From Xanthomonas prunicola (GTDB lineage Bacteria > Pseudomonadota > Gammaproteobacteria > Xanthomonadales > Xanthomonadaceae), in assembly GCF_002846205.1 (NCBI RefSeq), contig NZ_PHKV01000003.1, forward strand, positions 62,001 through 126,000: a stretch of DNA of 64,000 bases, read 5' to 3'. Below, one piece after another: positions 56,685 through 64,000 of the stretch (the stretch's first letter is position 1; each line of letters begins with the position of its first letter). Below the pieces are notes generated by a model, which ran no database searches, was not told where the DNA came from, and saw only the letters and a list, made by a program, of their open reading frames with translations. The position numbers and the translations under genes are program-made.

Positions 56685-57556
56685 CCGCCGTCTCCTCCAA
56701 CCATGTGGTCGACGCACGTGGCCTGCGCAAGGCCTACAAGCATCGGCTCGCGCTGGACAACACCAGCTTCACCATCGACGCCGGCCGCATCATCGGCCTG
56801 ATCGGCCCCAACGGCGCCGGCAAGACCACCGCGCTCAAGGCGGTGCTGGGGCTGACCGATTTCGACGGCGAGTTGCGGGTGTTGGGGATGGATCCGCGTA
56901 CCCAGCGCAACGCATTGATGAACGAGGTCTGCTTCATCGCCGACGTGGCAGTGCTGCCGCGCTGGCTGCGGGTGGGCGAAGCGATCGATTTCGTTGCCGG
57001 CGTGCATCCGCGCTTCGATCGCGCCAAGTGCGAACGCTTCCTGGCCAACACCCAGCTCAACCGCAAATCACGGGTGCGCGAGTTGTCCAAGGGCATGATC
57101 GTGCAGCTGCATCTGGCGCTGGTGATGGCGATCGACGCCCGCATCCTGGTGCTGGACGAACCGACCCTGGGACTGGACATCCTCTACCGCAAGCAGTTTT
57201 ACCAGCGTCTGCTGGAGGATTACTTCGATGAGCAGAAGACCATCATCGTCACCACGCACCAGGTCGAGGAGATCGAACACATCCTCACCGATGTGATGTT
57301 CATCCGCGACGGCCGCATCGTGCTCACCGCCGATATGGAAAGCGTCTCGGAGCGCTACACCGAAGTGCTGGTCGGTGCCGACCATCTGGATGTAGCGCGC
57401 GCCTTGAAGCCGATCGACGAGCGCAGCCTGCCGTTTGGCAAGACGGTGATGTTGTTCGATGGCGCGCCGAAAGACCAGCTCGCCCGTTTCGGCGAAACCC
57501 GCAATCCCGGCCTAGCCGACCTGTTCGTTGCGGTCATGAAGGGGACCTACGCATGA
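56681..57556 (+). CDS. ABC transporter ATP-binding protein (YtrB-like)
   Basis: A 291-residue ATPase with Walker A GPNGAGKTT (42-50), Q-loop region VCFIADVAVLP, signature in the variant form LSKGM (not LSGGQ, as is usual in YtrB-like proteins), Walker B ILVLDEPTLGLD and switch VTTHQVEEIE. A C-terminal extension of about 70 residues follows. It overlaps the regulator and permease genes by ATGA on both sides, so the three proteins are stoichiometrically coupled. Confidence 0.92.
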   Translation: MTAVSSNHVVDARGLRKAYKHRLALDNTSFTIDAGRIIGLIGPNGAGKTTALKAVLGLTDFDGELRVLGMDPRTQRNALMNEVCFIADVAVLPRWLRVGEAIDFVAGVHPRFDRAKCERFLANTQLNRKSRVRELSKGMIVQLHLALVMAIDARILVLDEPTLGLDILYRKQFYQRLLEDYFDEQKTIIVTTHQVEEIEHILTDVMFIRDGRIVLTADMESVSERYTEVLVGADHLDVARALKPIDERSLPFGKTVMLFDGAPKDQLARFGETRNPGLADLFVAVMKGTYA

Positions 57557-58539
57557 ATGCAGTGACCAACCAAGCATCACCCGCACGCACCTTCGCCTGG
57601 CTGCTCAAACGCGAGTACTGGGAGCACCGTGGCGGCTTCGTGTGGGCACAGGTCATCACCGGTGGCATTGCAGTGTTCTTCGCGCTGCTGGGCGCGGTGA
57701 TCGGTGCGATCAGTGCGCGCCGCAACATGGTCGGCGACAGCATCACCATGGACGATCTGGCCGAATACACGCGCACGCTGGGCCAGGTTGGTGACGGCCT
57801 GTTGCTGGGCGGCATCGGGATCGCCTCGGTGGTGCTCGCGTTCGTGGTGTTTTTCTACGCACTCGGCAGCCTGTACGACGACCGCCGCGACCGCAGCGTG
57901 CTGTTCTGGAAATCCTTGCCGGTGTCCGACGTGCAGACGGTGTTGTCCAAGGCCGCCTGGGCATTGCTGCTGGCGCCGCTGATCTCCATCGTGATCGGTG
58001 CGGCGGTCGGCATGGCGCTGTGGTTGATCGCCATCGTCGGCGCATCGATTGCAGGCGTGCCCAGCCCCTGGGCGATGGCGACCCATTCGCATCCGTTCTC
58101 GCTGCTCTGGCTGTTGCTGAAAACCGTGCCGATGAGCCTGTTGTGGGCGCTGCCGACCGTGGGCTGGCTGATGTTCTGCTCGGCCTGGGCCAACAGCAAG
58201 CCGTTCCTGTGGGCAGTGCTGTTTCCGCTGCTGGCCTGCGTGATGCTGAGCATTCTCTCGGCGATGCCGGGCGTGTCGCTGCCGATCGGCTGGATCTGGT
58301 ACATCGTCGGCTACCGCGGCCTGCTCAGCGCCCTGCCCGGCACCTGGTCGCCGCTTGCGGTCAACGGAAATCTGGACAGCAGCGCGCTGCAAAACCCTAG
58401 CGACCTGGTGCAATGGGCGCTGCAGCACACCGACAGCACGCTCGTGTATGGCAGCCCGGATATCTGGATCGGCGCAGCCATTGGTATCGCCTTGATCGCC
58501 GCTTCCATCTACCTGCGCCGTCGGCGCGCCGAAGCCTGA
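57553..58539 (+). CDS. ABC transporter permease (YtrC/ABC-2-like)
   Basis: A 328-residue inner-membrane protein with six or seven predicted helices. The first (about 33-52) follows the LLKREYWEHRGGF cytoplasmic start. A loop with DDRRDRSVLFWKSLPVSD (about 110-127) is the family feature of ABC-2-type permeases of the YtrC kind. The substrate is unknown; in relatives such exporters relate to cell-wall or bacteriocin stress. The start overlaps the ATPase stop. Confidence 0.88.
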   Translation: MNAVTNQASPARTFAWLLKREYWEHRGGFVWAQVITGGIAVFFALLGAVIGAISARRNMVGDSITMDDLAEYTRTLGQVGDGLLLGGIGIASVVLAFVVFFYALGSLYDDRRDRSVLFWKSLPVSDVQTVLSKAAWALLLAPLISIVIGAAVGMALWLIAIVGASIAGVPSPWAMATHSHPFSLLWLLLKTVPMSLLWALPTVGWLMFCSAWANSKPFLWAVLFPLLACVMLSILSAMPGVSLPIGWIWYIVGYRGLLSALPGTWSPLAVNGNLDSSALQNPSDLVQWALQHTDSTLVYGSPDIWIGAAIGIALIAASIYLRRRRAEA

Positions 58540-58549
58540 GAGACATCGC

Positions 58550-59368
58550 ATGCGCCTGATTCTGAGCTTGGCCATCCTGTTTGCATTGCCCGGCGCCGCA
58601 GCGGCAGAGGAGCAGTGCAAATTCTCCGAACCACGCAGCCTGGACTTGCAGCTGACCGGCGTGAAGTCGGTGCTGTTCGAGGTCGCCTCCAACGACCTGC
58701 ATCTGGACGCATTACCCAGTGGCAGCGGAAAGCTGAGCGGGCGCGCCTGCGCTGCCAGGGCTGAATTGCTCAAGAGCCTGACCGTGACCCAGAAGCGCGT
58801 CGGCGATAAGTTGGTGGTGACCTTGAACGATGACCGACGGTTTTCTTTCGGCAACAGCTATTCCTACCTGGATCTGCGCGGCAGCGTGCCCAACACGCTG
58901 CTGGTGCAATTCGACCTGGGTTCCGGCGAGGCGCAGATCAACGGCGCCGCTGCAGTGAGCGCCGACGTGGGTTCCGGCGACATGACGATTCGTCACACCA
59001 AGGGCCGCGTGACCGCCAAGGTCGGCTCCGGCGATGTCGAGCTTGAAAATCTGGGCGCACTGCGCGTGCTGGCAGTGGGCTCGGGCGATCTCAAGGCGCG
59101 TGAGGTATCCGGCGCGGCAGAGGTGGCGAAAGTGGAGTCCGGCGAGATCAAGCTGCAGGGCGTGGCAGGCAACGTCAAGCTCGGCACGATCGGCTCGGGC
59201 GATGTCGAGATCCGCGATGTGCAAGGCAATGTCAACGTGGAGTCGGTCGCTTCCGGCACGTTGAATGTCCGCAAAGTGCGTGGCGATCTGAGCGTAGCGC
59301 GCAAAGGCAGCGGCGATATCGATGTCAGCGATGTCACCGGCAGTACGCGGGTGCCGGCAGACAAATGA
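58550..59368 (+). CDS. exported repeat protein, DUF4097/DUF2807-like (GSGD repeats)
   Basis: A 272-residue protein with a signal peptide (AAAA-E, residue about 19). From about residue 125 it repeats a roughly 18-20 residue unit with a GSGD or ESGE turn: DLGSGEAQI, DVGSGDMTI, KVGSGDVEL, AVGSGDLKA, KVESGEIKL, TIGSGDVEI, VASGTLNV and KGSGDIDV. Such spacing points to a right-handed beta-helix or beta-roll. Similar adhesin-like or bactofilin-like proteins have no known activity. It starts 10 bases after the permease stop. Confidence 0.82.
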   Translation: MRLILSLAILFALPGAAAAEEQCKFSEPRSLDLQLTGVKSVLFEVASNDLHLDALPSGSGKLSGRACAARAELLKSLTVTQKRVGDKLVVTLNDDRRFSFGNSYSYLDLRGSVPNTLLVQFDLGSGEAQINGAAAVSADVGSGDMTIRHTKGRVTAKVGSGDVELENLGALRVLAVGSGDLKAREVSGAAEVAKVESGEIKLQGVAGNVKLGTIGSGDVEIRDVQGNVNVESVASGTLNVRKVRGDLSVARKGSGDIDVSDVTGSTRVPADK

Positions 59369-59399
59369 CGACTTCTTTCAGGATGCGGGGGAATTGCTG

Positions 59400-59930
59400 A
59401 TGAAATTGCTTGTTTCAGCGGTAGTGATGAGCATGTTGCTGGTGGGCTGCGGTAAGTCCGAGCCCACCGTCAACGTCTCCGGCCAGGCCAACAGCGCCGG
59501 CGTCACCTTCAACGGCAAGAGCTTGACGCTCAAACGCGATAGCCTGCCCGCCGCCACCATCAGTGCGGATGGCGCGCTCAGCATCGACGGCAAGCCGGTG
59601 GACTTGAACCAGGCGCAGCGCAAGGCCATGCGCGATTACTACGCACAGGTGCAGGGTGTGGCCAAGAAGGGCGTCGATATCGGCACCCAGGGCGCGGCGT
59701 TTGGCGCACATGCGGCGGGCGAAGCGATCAAGGGTGTGCTCAGCGGCAACTCCGATCAGATCGGCGACAAGATCCAGGCCGAGGCAGACACCTTCAAGAA
59801 CAAGGCCATGCAGATCTGCGAGCACCTAGCCAGCTTGCGCACCGCGCAGGATGCAGCGGTGCAGCTGGTGCCCGCATTTGCGCCGTATTCGACCCTGACG
59901 CAACACGACATCGACGATTGCCGTAAGTAG
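59400..59930 (+). CDS. DUF2884-like (YggN-type) lipoprotein
   Basis: A 176-residue lipoprotein. The lipobox LLVGC gives an acylated Cys 17. A block of the form ISADGALSIDGKPVDLNQAQRKAM (about 59-82) is followed by a helical region containing the glycine-rich GVDIGTQGAAFGAHAAGEAI, which may contact membrane. It then has two cysteines near the end (CEHL and DDCRK). The final gene 60317-60739 shares the DG.L.ID core. It is the fifth downstream partner of the YtrA operon, about 30 bases after the GSGD-repeat gene. Confidence 0.72.
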   Translation: MKLLVSAVVMSMLLVGCGKSEPTVNVSGQANSAGVTFNGKSLTLKRDSLPAATISADGALSIDGKPVDLNQAQRKAMRDYYAQVQGVAKKGVDIGTQGAAFGAHAAGEAIKGVLSGNSDQIGDKIQAEADTFKNKAMQICEHLASLRTAQDAAVQLVPAFAPYSTLTQHDIDDCRK

Positions 59931-60316
59931 AGCACCGAGCAAAACGACTGCGCTCACCGCCAGGCGGGCGCGGCCGGTGCTTGGACTCCTTCTAGACCAC
60001 TCGTACATTGCGGTTCACAGCGCGCCGTCCACGCCCACCCGACCACTGCTCGCTCCGGTTTCATAGCCGCTCCAAACACGGCGGTTTGATGGCTGCGTGT
60101 GGCCTGGCCTGCGCAGCTGCTGTTCGATCGTCGGCACTGGATCGTGGATCGTCGGGAACGCGCAGTGACAGGAGACTGCATGCACCGCGATTGCATGCAC
60201 GGCGACCAAACGGGTCCACGCCCTGCGACATTTTGGCAGGCACTGGGCCGGCACTTAGCCGATCCGCAGACCGGAGCGGGATTACACTAGTGCACTTCCC
60301 TCAATCCATCGACCCA
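59931..60316. other. gap between the two lipoprotein genes
   Basis: 386 bases without a convincing gene. Open frames run through it but lack ribosome binding sites. A separate promoter for the second lipoprotein is possible but I could not identify clear boxes. Confidence 0.5.
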
Positions 60317-60739
60317 ATGAACAAGTTCGTGATGCTCTGCATGGCGCTTGTGCTGTGCACGCTCGCCGCCTGTGGCGACCAATCGTCCCGCCGCGCCGAA
60401 CGCGGCAAGCCGCGCGTTGCCATCACCACACAATCGGTGATGATCCGCCGCCCGCCAGCCGCAAACGCTGAAATCACGCCGGACGGCACGCTCAAGATCG
60501 ACGACATCGCGCTGCCGCAGAAAGAGCCGACGCGCGCCAGATTGCAGTTGCTGTTCGGCCACCTGCAGATGTTGCGTCAGCAGGCAGTCAACGAGGCCGG
60601 CCCGGATCCGGATTACAAGTCGATCAAGCTGACCGCCACGCCGGAGATCCAGAAACTCAGTAGCGAGTTGCTGGATGAAATTCCGCCGCTGCAGCCATAT
60701 CGCGAGAGTTTCAATAACGTGCAGGCCGAACGGCATTGA
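60317..60739 (+). CDS. small lipoprotein, paralogue of the DUF2884-like protein
   Basis: A 140-residue lipoprotein with lipobox LAAC (Cys 19). The segment AEITPDGTLKIDDIALPQKEP (about 50-70) resembles ISADGALSIDGKPVDLNQA of the preceding lipoprotein, after which a helix (RARLQLLFGHLQMLRQQAV) follows. The Gly-rich part of the other protein is missing. It may be a shorter duplicate that has lost part of the domain. The frame is open far upstream, but ATG 60317 precedes the signal peptide. Confidence 0.72.
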   Translation: MNKFVMLCMALVLCTLAACGDQSSRRAERGKPRVAITTQSVMIRRPPAANAEITPDGTLKIDDIALPQKEPTRARLQLLFGHLQMLRQQAVNEAGPDPDYKSIKLTATPEIQKLSSELLDEIPPLQPYRESFNNVQAERH

Positions 60740-60872
60740 CGCCTAGAACGTTTCAGCCAAGCGGCTAGAAGCAGCCCGAGACCTGCAGGAACGCGCTGGC
60801 GCGCGATGAGGAGTTATCGATAACACCGCATCGCGCACCCGCACTCCTACGCACAGCCGTGATCAGCCGTGA

Positions 60873-62276
60873 TCAGCCGCCGCTGCCGCCGCCGGCCTGG
60901 ATGCCGCCACGCGTCAACGCGGCCGGGTCGAGCAATCGCCGCAGTTCCACTTCGCTGAGGCCGCTATCTTCCTTGGCCACATCGAGCACCGGGCGCTGCT
61001 CCTTGTAGGCACGTTTGGCGATCGCCGCGGCTTTTTCGTAACCGATGATCGGATTCAGCGCAGTCACCAGAATGGGATTGCGGTCCAGCGCCTCGCGGAC
61101 GCGCTCCTGGCGTACCTTCAGCCCGGCAATGGCCGTGTCGGCCAGCAAACGCGAGACGTTGCCCAACAGGGTGATCGAATCCAGCAAGTTGTAAGCGATC
61201 AGCGGCAGCGTCACGTTCAACTGGAAGTTGCCGGTCTGGCCGGCCACGGTGATCGCGGTGTGGTGGCCGATGACCTGCGCGCACGCCATCACGGTGGCTT
61301 CGGGAATCACTGGATTGACCTTGCCCGGCATGATCGAGCTGCCCGGCTGCAACGCCGGCAATTCGATCTCGCCCAGGCCCGCCAATGGGCCGGCATTCAT
61401 CCAGCGCAAATCGTTTGCGATCTTGATCAGCGCCACCGCCAGCGCGTTGAGCTGACCAGACAATTCCACCGCATCGTCCTGCGCGGCAAGCCCTTCGAAC
61501 TTGTTTTCTGCGCTCTCGAACTTGGCCCCGCTCAGGTTGGACAAGGCCTTGGCCACCTTGCCGCCAAAGCGCGGGTCGGCATTGATGCCGGTGCCGATGG
61601 CGGTGCCACCCAGCGGCAACCGCCGCAAGCGCTTCAGCGCATCGTCGATCCGGTCCTGCGCCGAACTCAGTTGCGCCGACCATGCGCCAAACTCCTGTCC
61701 GAAAGTCAGCGGCATCGCATCCATCAGATGCGTGCGGCCGGTCTTGACGATCTTGTCGAGCGATTTGGCGCGCTTGTCGATGGTCTTGCGCAGATGCTTG
61801 AGCGACGGTTGCAGATGTTCCTGCACGGCGAGCAGTGCTGACACGCGAATGGCGGTCGGCACCACGTCGTTGGAGCTCTGGCCGAGATTGACGTGATCGT
61901 TGGGATGCACCGCGTCCTTGCCGGCGCGCGTGGCCACTGTGGCGATCACCTCGTTGGCATTCATGTTGGACGAGGTGCCCGACCCTGTCTGGTACACATC
62001 GATGGGAAACTGCGCATCGAAGCTGCCCTCGGCCACTTGCAACGCAGCGGCCTGCACGGTCTTGCCGATCGATTTCGGCAGCAATCCAAGTTCGGCGTTG
62101 ACGCCAGCCGCTGCCGCCTTGATCAAGCCCAGCGCGCGAATGAAACCGCGCGGCATCGGCTGCCCGGACACCGGGAAATTCTGCACCGCACGCTGGGTCT
62201 GCGCGCCCCACAACGCATCGGCAGGCACCTGCAGTTCACCCATGCTGTCGTGTTCGGTCCTGAAACGTTCGCTCAT
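60873..62276 (-). CDS. fumC: fumarate hydratase class II
   Basis: A 467-residue oxygen-stable fumarase of the TCA cycle. The superfamily signature GSSIMPGKVNPVIPE is intact, as are GSGTSSNMNANEV (substrate site) and KTGRTHLMDAMPLTFGQE. There is no iron-sulfur site, as expected for class II. ATG 62276 with GGAGAG upstream was taken. A short Gly-rich C-terminal tail (GGIQAGGGSGG) lies beyond the usual end. Confidence 0.95.
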   Translation of the reverse strand: MSERFRTEHDSMGELQVPADALWGAQTQRAVQNFPVSGQPMPRGFIRALGLIKAAAAGVNAELGLLPKSIGKTVQAAALQVAEGSFDAQFPIDVYQTGSGTSSNMNANEVIATVATRAGKDAVHPNDHVNLGQSSNDVVPTAIRVSALLAVQEHLQPSLKHLRKTIDKRAKSLDKIVKTGRTHLMDAMPLTFGQEFGAWSAQLSSAQDRIDDALKRLRRLPLGGTAIGTGINADPRFGGKVAKALSNLSGAKFESAENKFEGLAAQDDAVELSGQLNALAVALIKIANDLRWMNAGPLAGLGEIELPALQPGSSIMPGKVNPVIPEATVMACAQVIGHHTAITVAGQTGNFQLNVTLPLIAYNLLDSITLLGNVSRLLADTAIAGLKVRQERVREALDRNPILVTALNPIIGYEKAAAIAKRAYKEQRPVLDVAKEDSGLSEVELRRLLDPAALTRGGIQAGGGSGG

Positions 62277-62559
62277 CTGCACTCTCCGCACATTGTTGAT
62301 TTGTGGTGATGGATGGCTGGCGGCGGGCGTACCCACGCTGGCGAGGCTGTCTACGATACTCGCTTGCCGCGTTGCGACGATGTCGTCGCACGCTGTCGGC
62401 TAAGCTGCCTGCTGATCACTACGAGATACCAAACCGCCATGGGCGATGAGCCTGACTGTAGACATGCAAACTCCACGTATGTTGCCGGGATACTCCGCAC
62501 CGCCACTGCACATGCACTAGCACGCAGATGTACCGCTCTTGCAGCGCATGGGGGCGGAC

Positions 62560-63882
62560 ATGTTGGGTAACGTCCTGCTGCTATTCGTCGCGCTGTTGCT
62601 GGTGCTGTTGAATGGATTTTTTGTTGCCGCCGAGTTCGCGCTAGTCAAGCTGCGGCACACGCAGGCGGTGGGCCTGGCGCAAACCAATGGTTGGCGCGGG
62701 CGATTGCTGCTCGGCGTGCATGCGCATCTGGATGCGTATCTGTCGGCCTGCCAGCTCGGCATCACCCTGGCTTCGCTCGGATTGGGCTGGGTCGGCGAGC
62801 CTGCCTTTGCGCATCTGCTGCAGCCGTTGTTCGATACGCTGGGCCTGTCGCCGGAAGCTGCACAAGTCACTGCGCTGGCGATCGCCTTCAGCCTGATTTC
62901 CTTCCTGCACATCGTGTTGGGCGAACTGGCGCCCAAGACGATGGCGATCCGCCGTCCGGAACGCATGTCGTTGTGGACCGCCGCGCCGCTGTACGTCTTC
63001 TACTGGCTGATGTACCCGGCCATCTGGGTGCTCAACACCAGCGCCAACCGGTTCCTGCGCCTGCTCGGCTGGGGGGAGGTCGAACACCACTCGCACCGCT
63101 ATTCGCGCGAAGAGTTGATGTTGATCGTCGGCCGCCAGGACCCGAACGCGGCTGCGCCCGACCAAGGGCTGGCCTTGATGAGCCACGCGCTGGAATTGCC
63201 GGACCTGGTTGCCGGCGATCTGATGCGTCCGCGCGAGCATCTGCGCAGCCTGCGCGAAGGCATGAACCTGGAAGCGGTGCTGGCGGAGTTCAGTGAGTCG
63301 CGTTACAGCCGTTACCCCTGGTTCGATGCCGATGGCGAACAGGTGCTGGGCATCCTGCACACCAAGGACTTATTGGTAGCGATGGCACGCGGCCAGGACC
63401 TGGAAGATCTGCGCCCGCTGCTGCGCCCACCTACCGTGCTGACCCTGGAAACGCCGATTCCCAGCGCGCTCGAGCAATTCCGCACCGGCACCACCCACCT
63501 GGCGCTGTGCGTGGAAGAAGAAGGCCGCATCCTGGGCTTTTTCACCTTGGAAGACCTGCTGGAAGTGGTGGTCGGCGAGATCGAAGACGAGCATCGCCAC
63601 GTGGTGCGTGATGCCCCGATCCGTGGCCAGGACGGCTCGCTATTGGTCGCCGGCAGCACTTCGATCTTCCGGCTGGAACGCCTGCTCGGCCAGGATCTGA
63701 GCGCACCGGACCACGTCAATTCGGTCGGCGGGCTGATCCTGTATCAGCTGCAGCGCCTGCCCGAAGAGGGCGAAACGCTGGAACTGGATGGCCACCTGCT
63801 GACCGTGCGGCGCATGGCCGGCCACCGCATCCAGGCAGTCACGGTGCGTCCGGTGGGCGAAGCTGGCACCGCCGCCAGCTGA
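62560..63882 (+). CDS. CNNM/CorC-type membrane protein with CBS domains (hemolysin family)
   Basis: A 440-residue protein. The N-terminal DUF21 transmembrane domain (about 1-190, four helices; NGFFVAAEFALVKLR and LGITLASLGLGWVGEPA) is followed by two CBS domains (about 210-335; VLGILHTKDLLVA and ILGFFTLEDLLEVVVGEIEDE) and a CorC_HlyC domain at the end (GSTSIFRLERLLGQDL...TVRRMAGHRIQAVTV). The family is associated with divalent-cation efflux or transport. ATG 62560 was taken; an ATG at 62548 is an alternative. Confidence 0.9.
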   Translation: MLGNVLLLFVALLLVLLNGFFVAAEFALVKLRHTQAVGLAQTNGWRGRLLLGVHAHLDAYLSACQLGITLASLGLGWVGEPAFAHLLQPLFDTLGLSPEAAQVTALAIAFSLISFLHIVLGELAPKTMAIRRPERMSLWTAAPLYVFYWLMYPAIWVLNTSANRFLRLLGWGEVEHHSHRYSREELMLIVGRQDPNAAAPDQGLALMSHALELPDLVAGDLMRPREHLRSLREGMNLEAVLAEFSESRYSRYPWFDADGEQVLGILHTKDLLVAMARGQDLEDLRPLLRPPTVLTLETPIPSALEQFRTGTTHLALCVEEEGRILGFFTLEDLLEVVVGEIEDEHRHVVRDAPIRGQDGSLLVAGSTSIFRLERLLGQDLSAPDHVNSVGGLILYQLQRLPEEGETLELDGHLLTVRRMAGHRIQAVTVRPVGEAGTAAS

Positions 63883-63892
63883 CGCCTTCGAT

Positions 63893-64000
63893 TCATTCGG
63901 CGGACACGCGAGGCGATTCGCCGATGCGAAACCAATAGCGGTAATCGCGCGACTGCCCGCCGAACCGCACCCCGCGGATGGTCACATCGTAGATCACACC
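63893..64000 (-). CDS. end of an unidentified gene (cut by window edge)
   Basis: The minus strand is open from the window edge to a TGA at 63893-63895 and encodes 35 residues beginning GVIYDVTIRGVRFGGQSRDY and ending RVSAE. The aromatic, strand-like composition is not decisive. No family assigned. Confidence 0.45.
   Translation of the reverse strand, partial: GVIYDVTIRGVRFGGQSRDYRYWFRIGESPRVSAE

Noticed and set aside
60854..60883. Direct repeat of GTGATCAGCC at the fumC stop
   Set aside because: Two short adjacent copies only, followed by Gly codons; probably chance or a minor duplication without evident function.

Overview
The window is a high-GC, gene-dense gammaproteobacterial chromosome segment that looks like Xanthomonas (Xanthomonadaceae). 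The evidence is the gene content and order (oprP-type porin followed by two pstS genes and pstCAB-phoU, a split metH behind an ArsR-methyltransferase regulator, ugd-slyX, a YtrA-type GntR/ABC operon) together with short AT-poor intergenic repeats of the GGGAATC and CCTCATCCG types. I see no rRNA, CRISPR array, insertion sequence or prophage. There is one tRNA, tRNA-Leu(CAG).

Layout. 1-4.6 kb: the end of kynurenine 3-monooxygenase, then the coupled trio exonuclease I / DUF2461 / aldo-keto reductase and a DUF2939 protein. 4.6-14.9 kb, mostly minus strand: 5'-nucleotidase, NAD kinase, RlmKL, a GNAT enzyme, a small alpha/beta hydrolase, a MOSC protein, an AmpD-like amidase (+), a DUF1684 lipoprotein, a sulfurtransferase, a DUF1289-Nudix fusion and a Mip-like protein with an eroded FKBP domain. 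15-19.9 kb: enoyl-CoA hydratase, endonuclease III, then a beta-carbonic anhydrase / SulP pair. 20.1-28.3 kb: a complete phosphate uptake locus (phosphate-selective porin, two PstS paralogues, PstC, PstA, PstB, PhoU) followed by an RcnB-like protein. 28.5-37.2 kb: RNase T, a beta-propeller/GGDEF diguanylate cyclase, RlmB, a GFA-type zinc protein, RNase R and tRNA-Leu. 37.5-45.6 kb: a two-domain SGNH hydrolase, an acyl-CoA dehydrogenase, and the methionine synthase operon (ArsR-methyltransferase, metH part 1, metH part 2). 45.9-50.7 kb: a four-gene operon that reads as mannose use (LacI regulator, FucP-type permease, fructokinase, mannose isomerase/AGE epimerase). 50.8-56 kb: an outer-membrane protein, DUF2058, SlyX, UDP-glucose dehydrogenase, a Mip-type PPIase and a periplasmic glutathione peroxidase. 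56-60.7 kb: a YtrA-type GntR / ABC exporter operon with a small secreted peptide, a GSGD-repeat protein and lipoproteins. 60.8-64 kb: fumarase C, a CNNM/CorC-type CBS protein and the end of an unidentified gene.

The most notable observations are these. (1) The YtrA-type operon has a promoter whose -10 lies inside an inverted repeat and carries repeat-rich envelope proteins of unknown role. (2) A near-perfect 30-bp palindrome abuts the start codon of the ArsR-methyltransferase gene that heads the metH operon. (3) A GGGAATC-type intergenic repeat is inserted in frame in the activation domain of MetH. (4) An 18-bp perfect palindrome heads the LacI/mannose operon. (5) The first SGNH domain of a tandem SGNH protein lacks the catalytic Asp. 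(6) A Mip-like protein has lost the FKBP catalytic residues. Assignments rest on reading the translated sequence and recalling family motifs; no database search was run.
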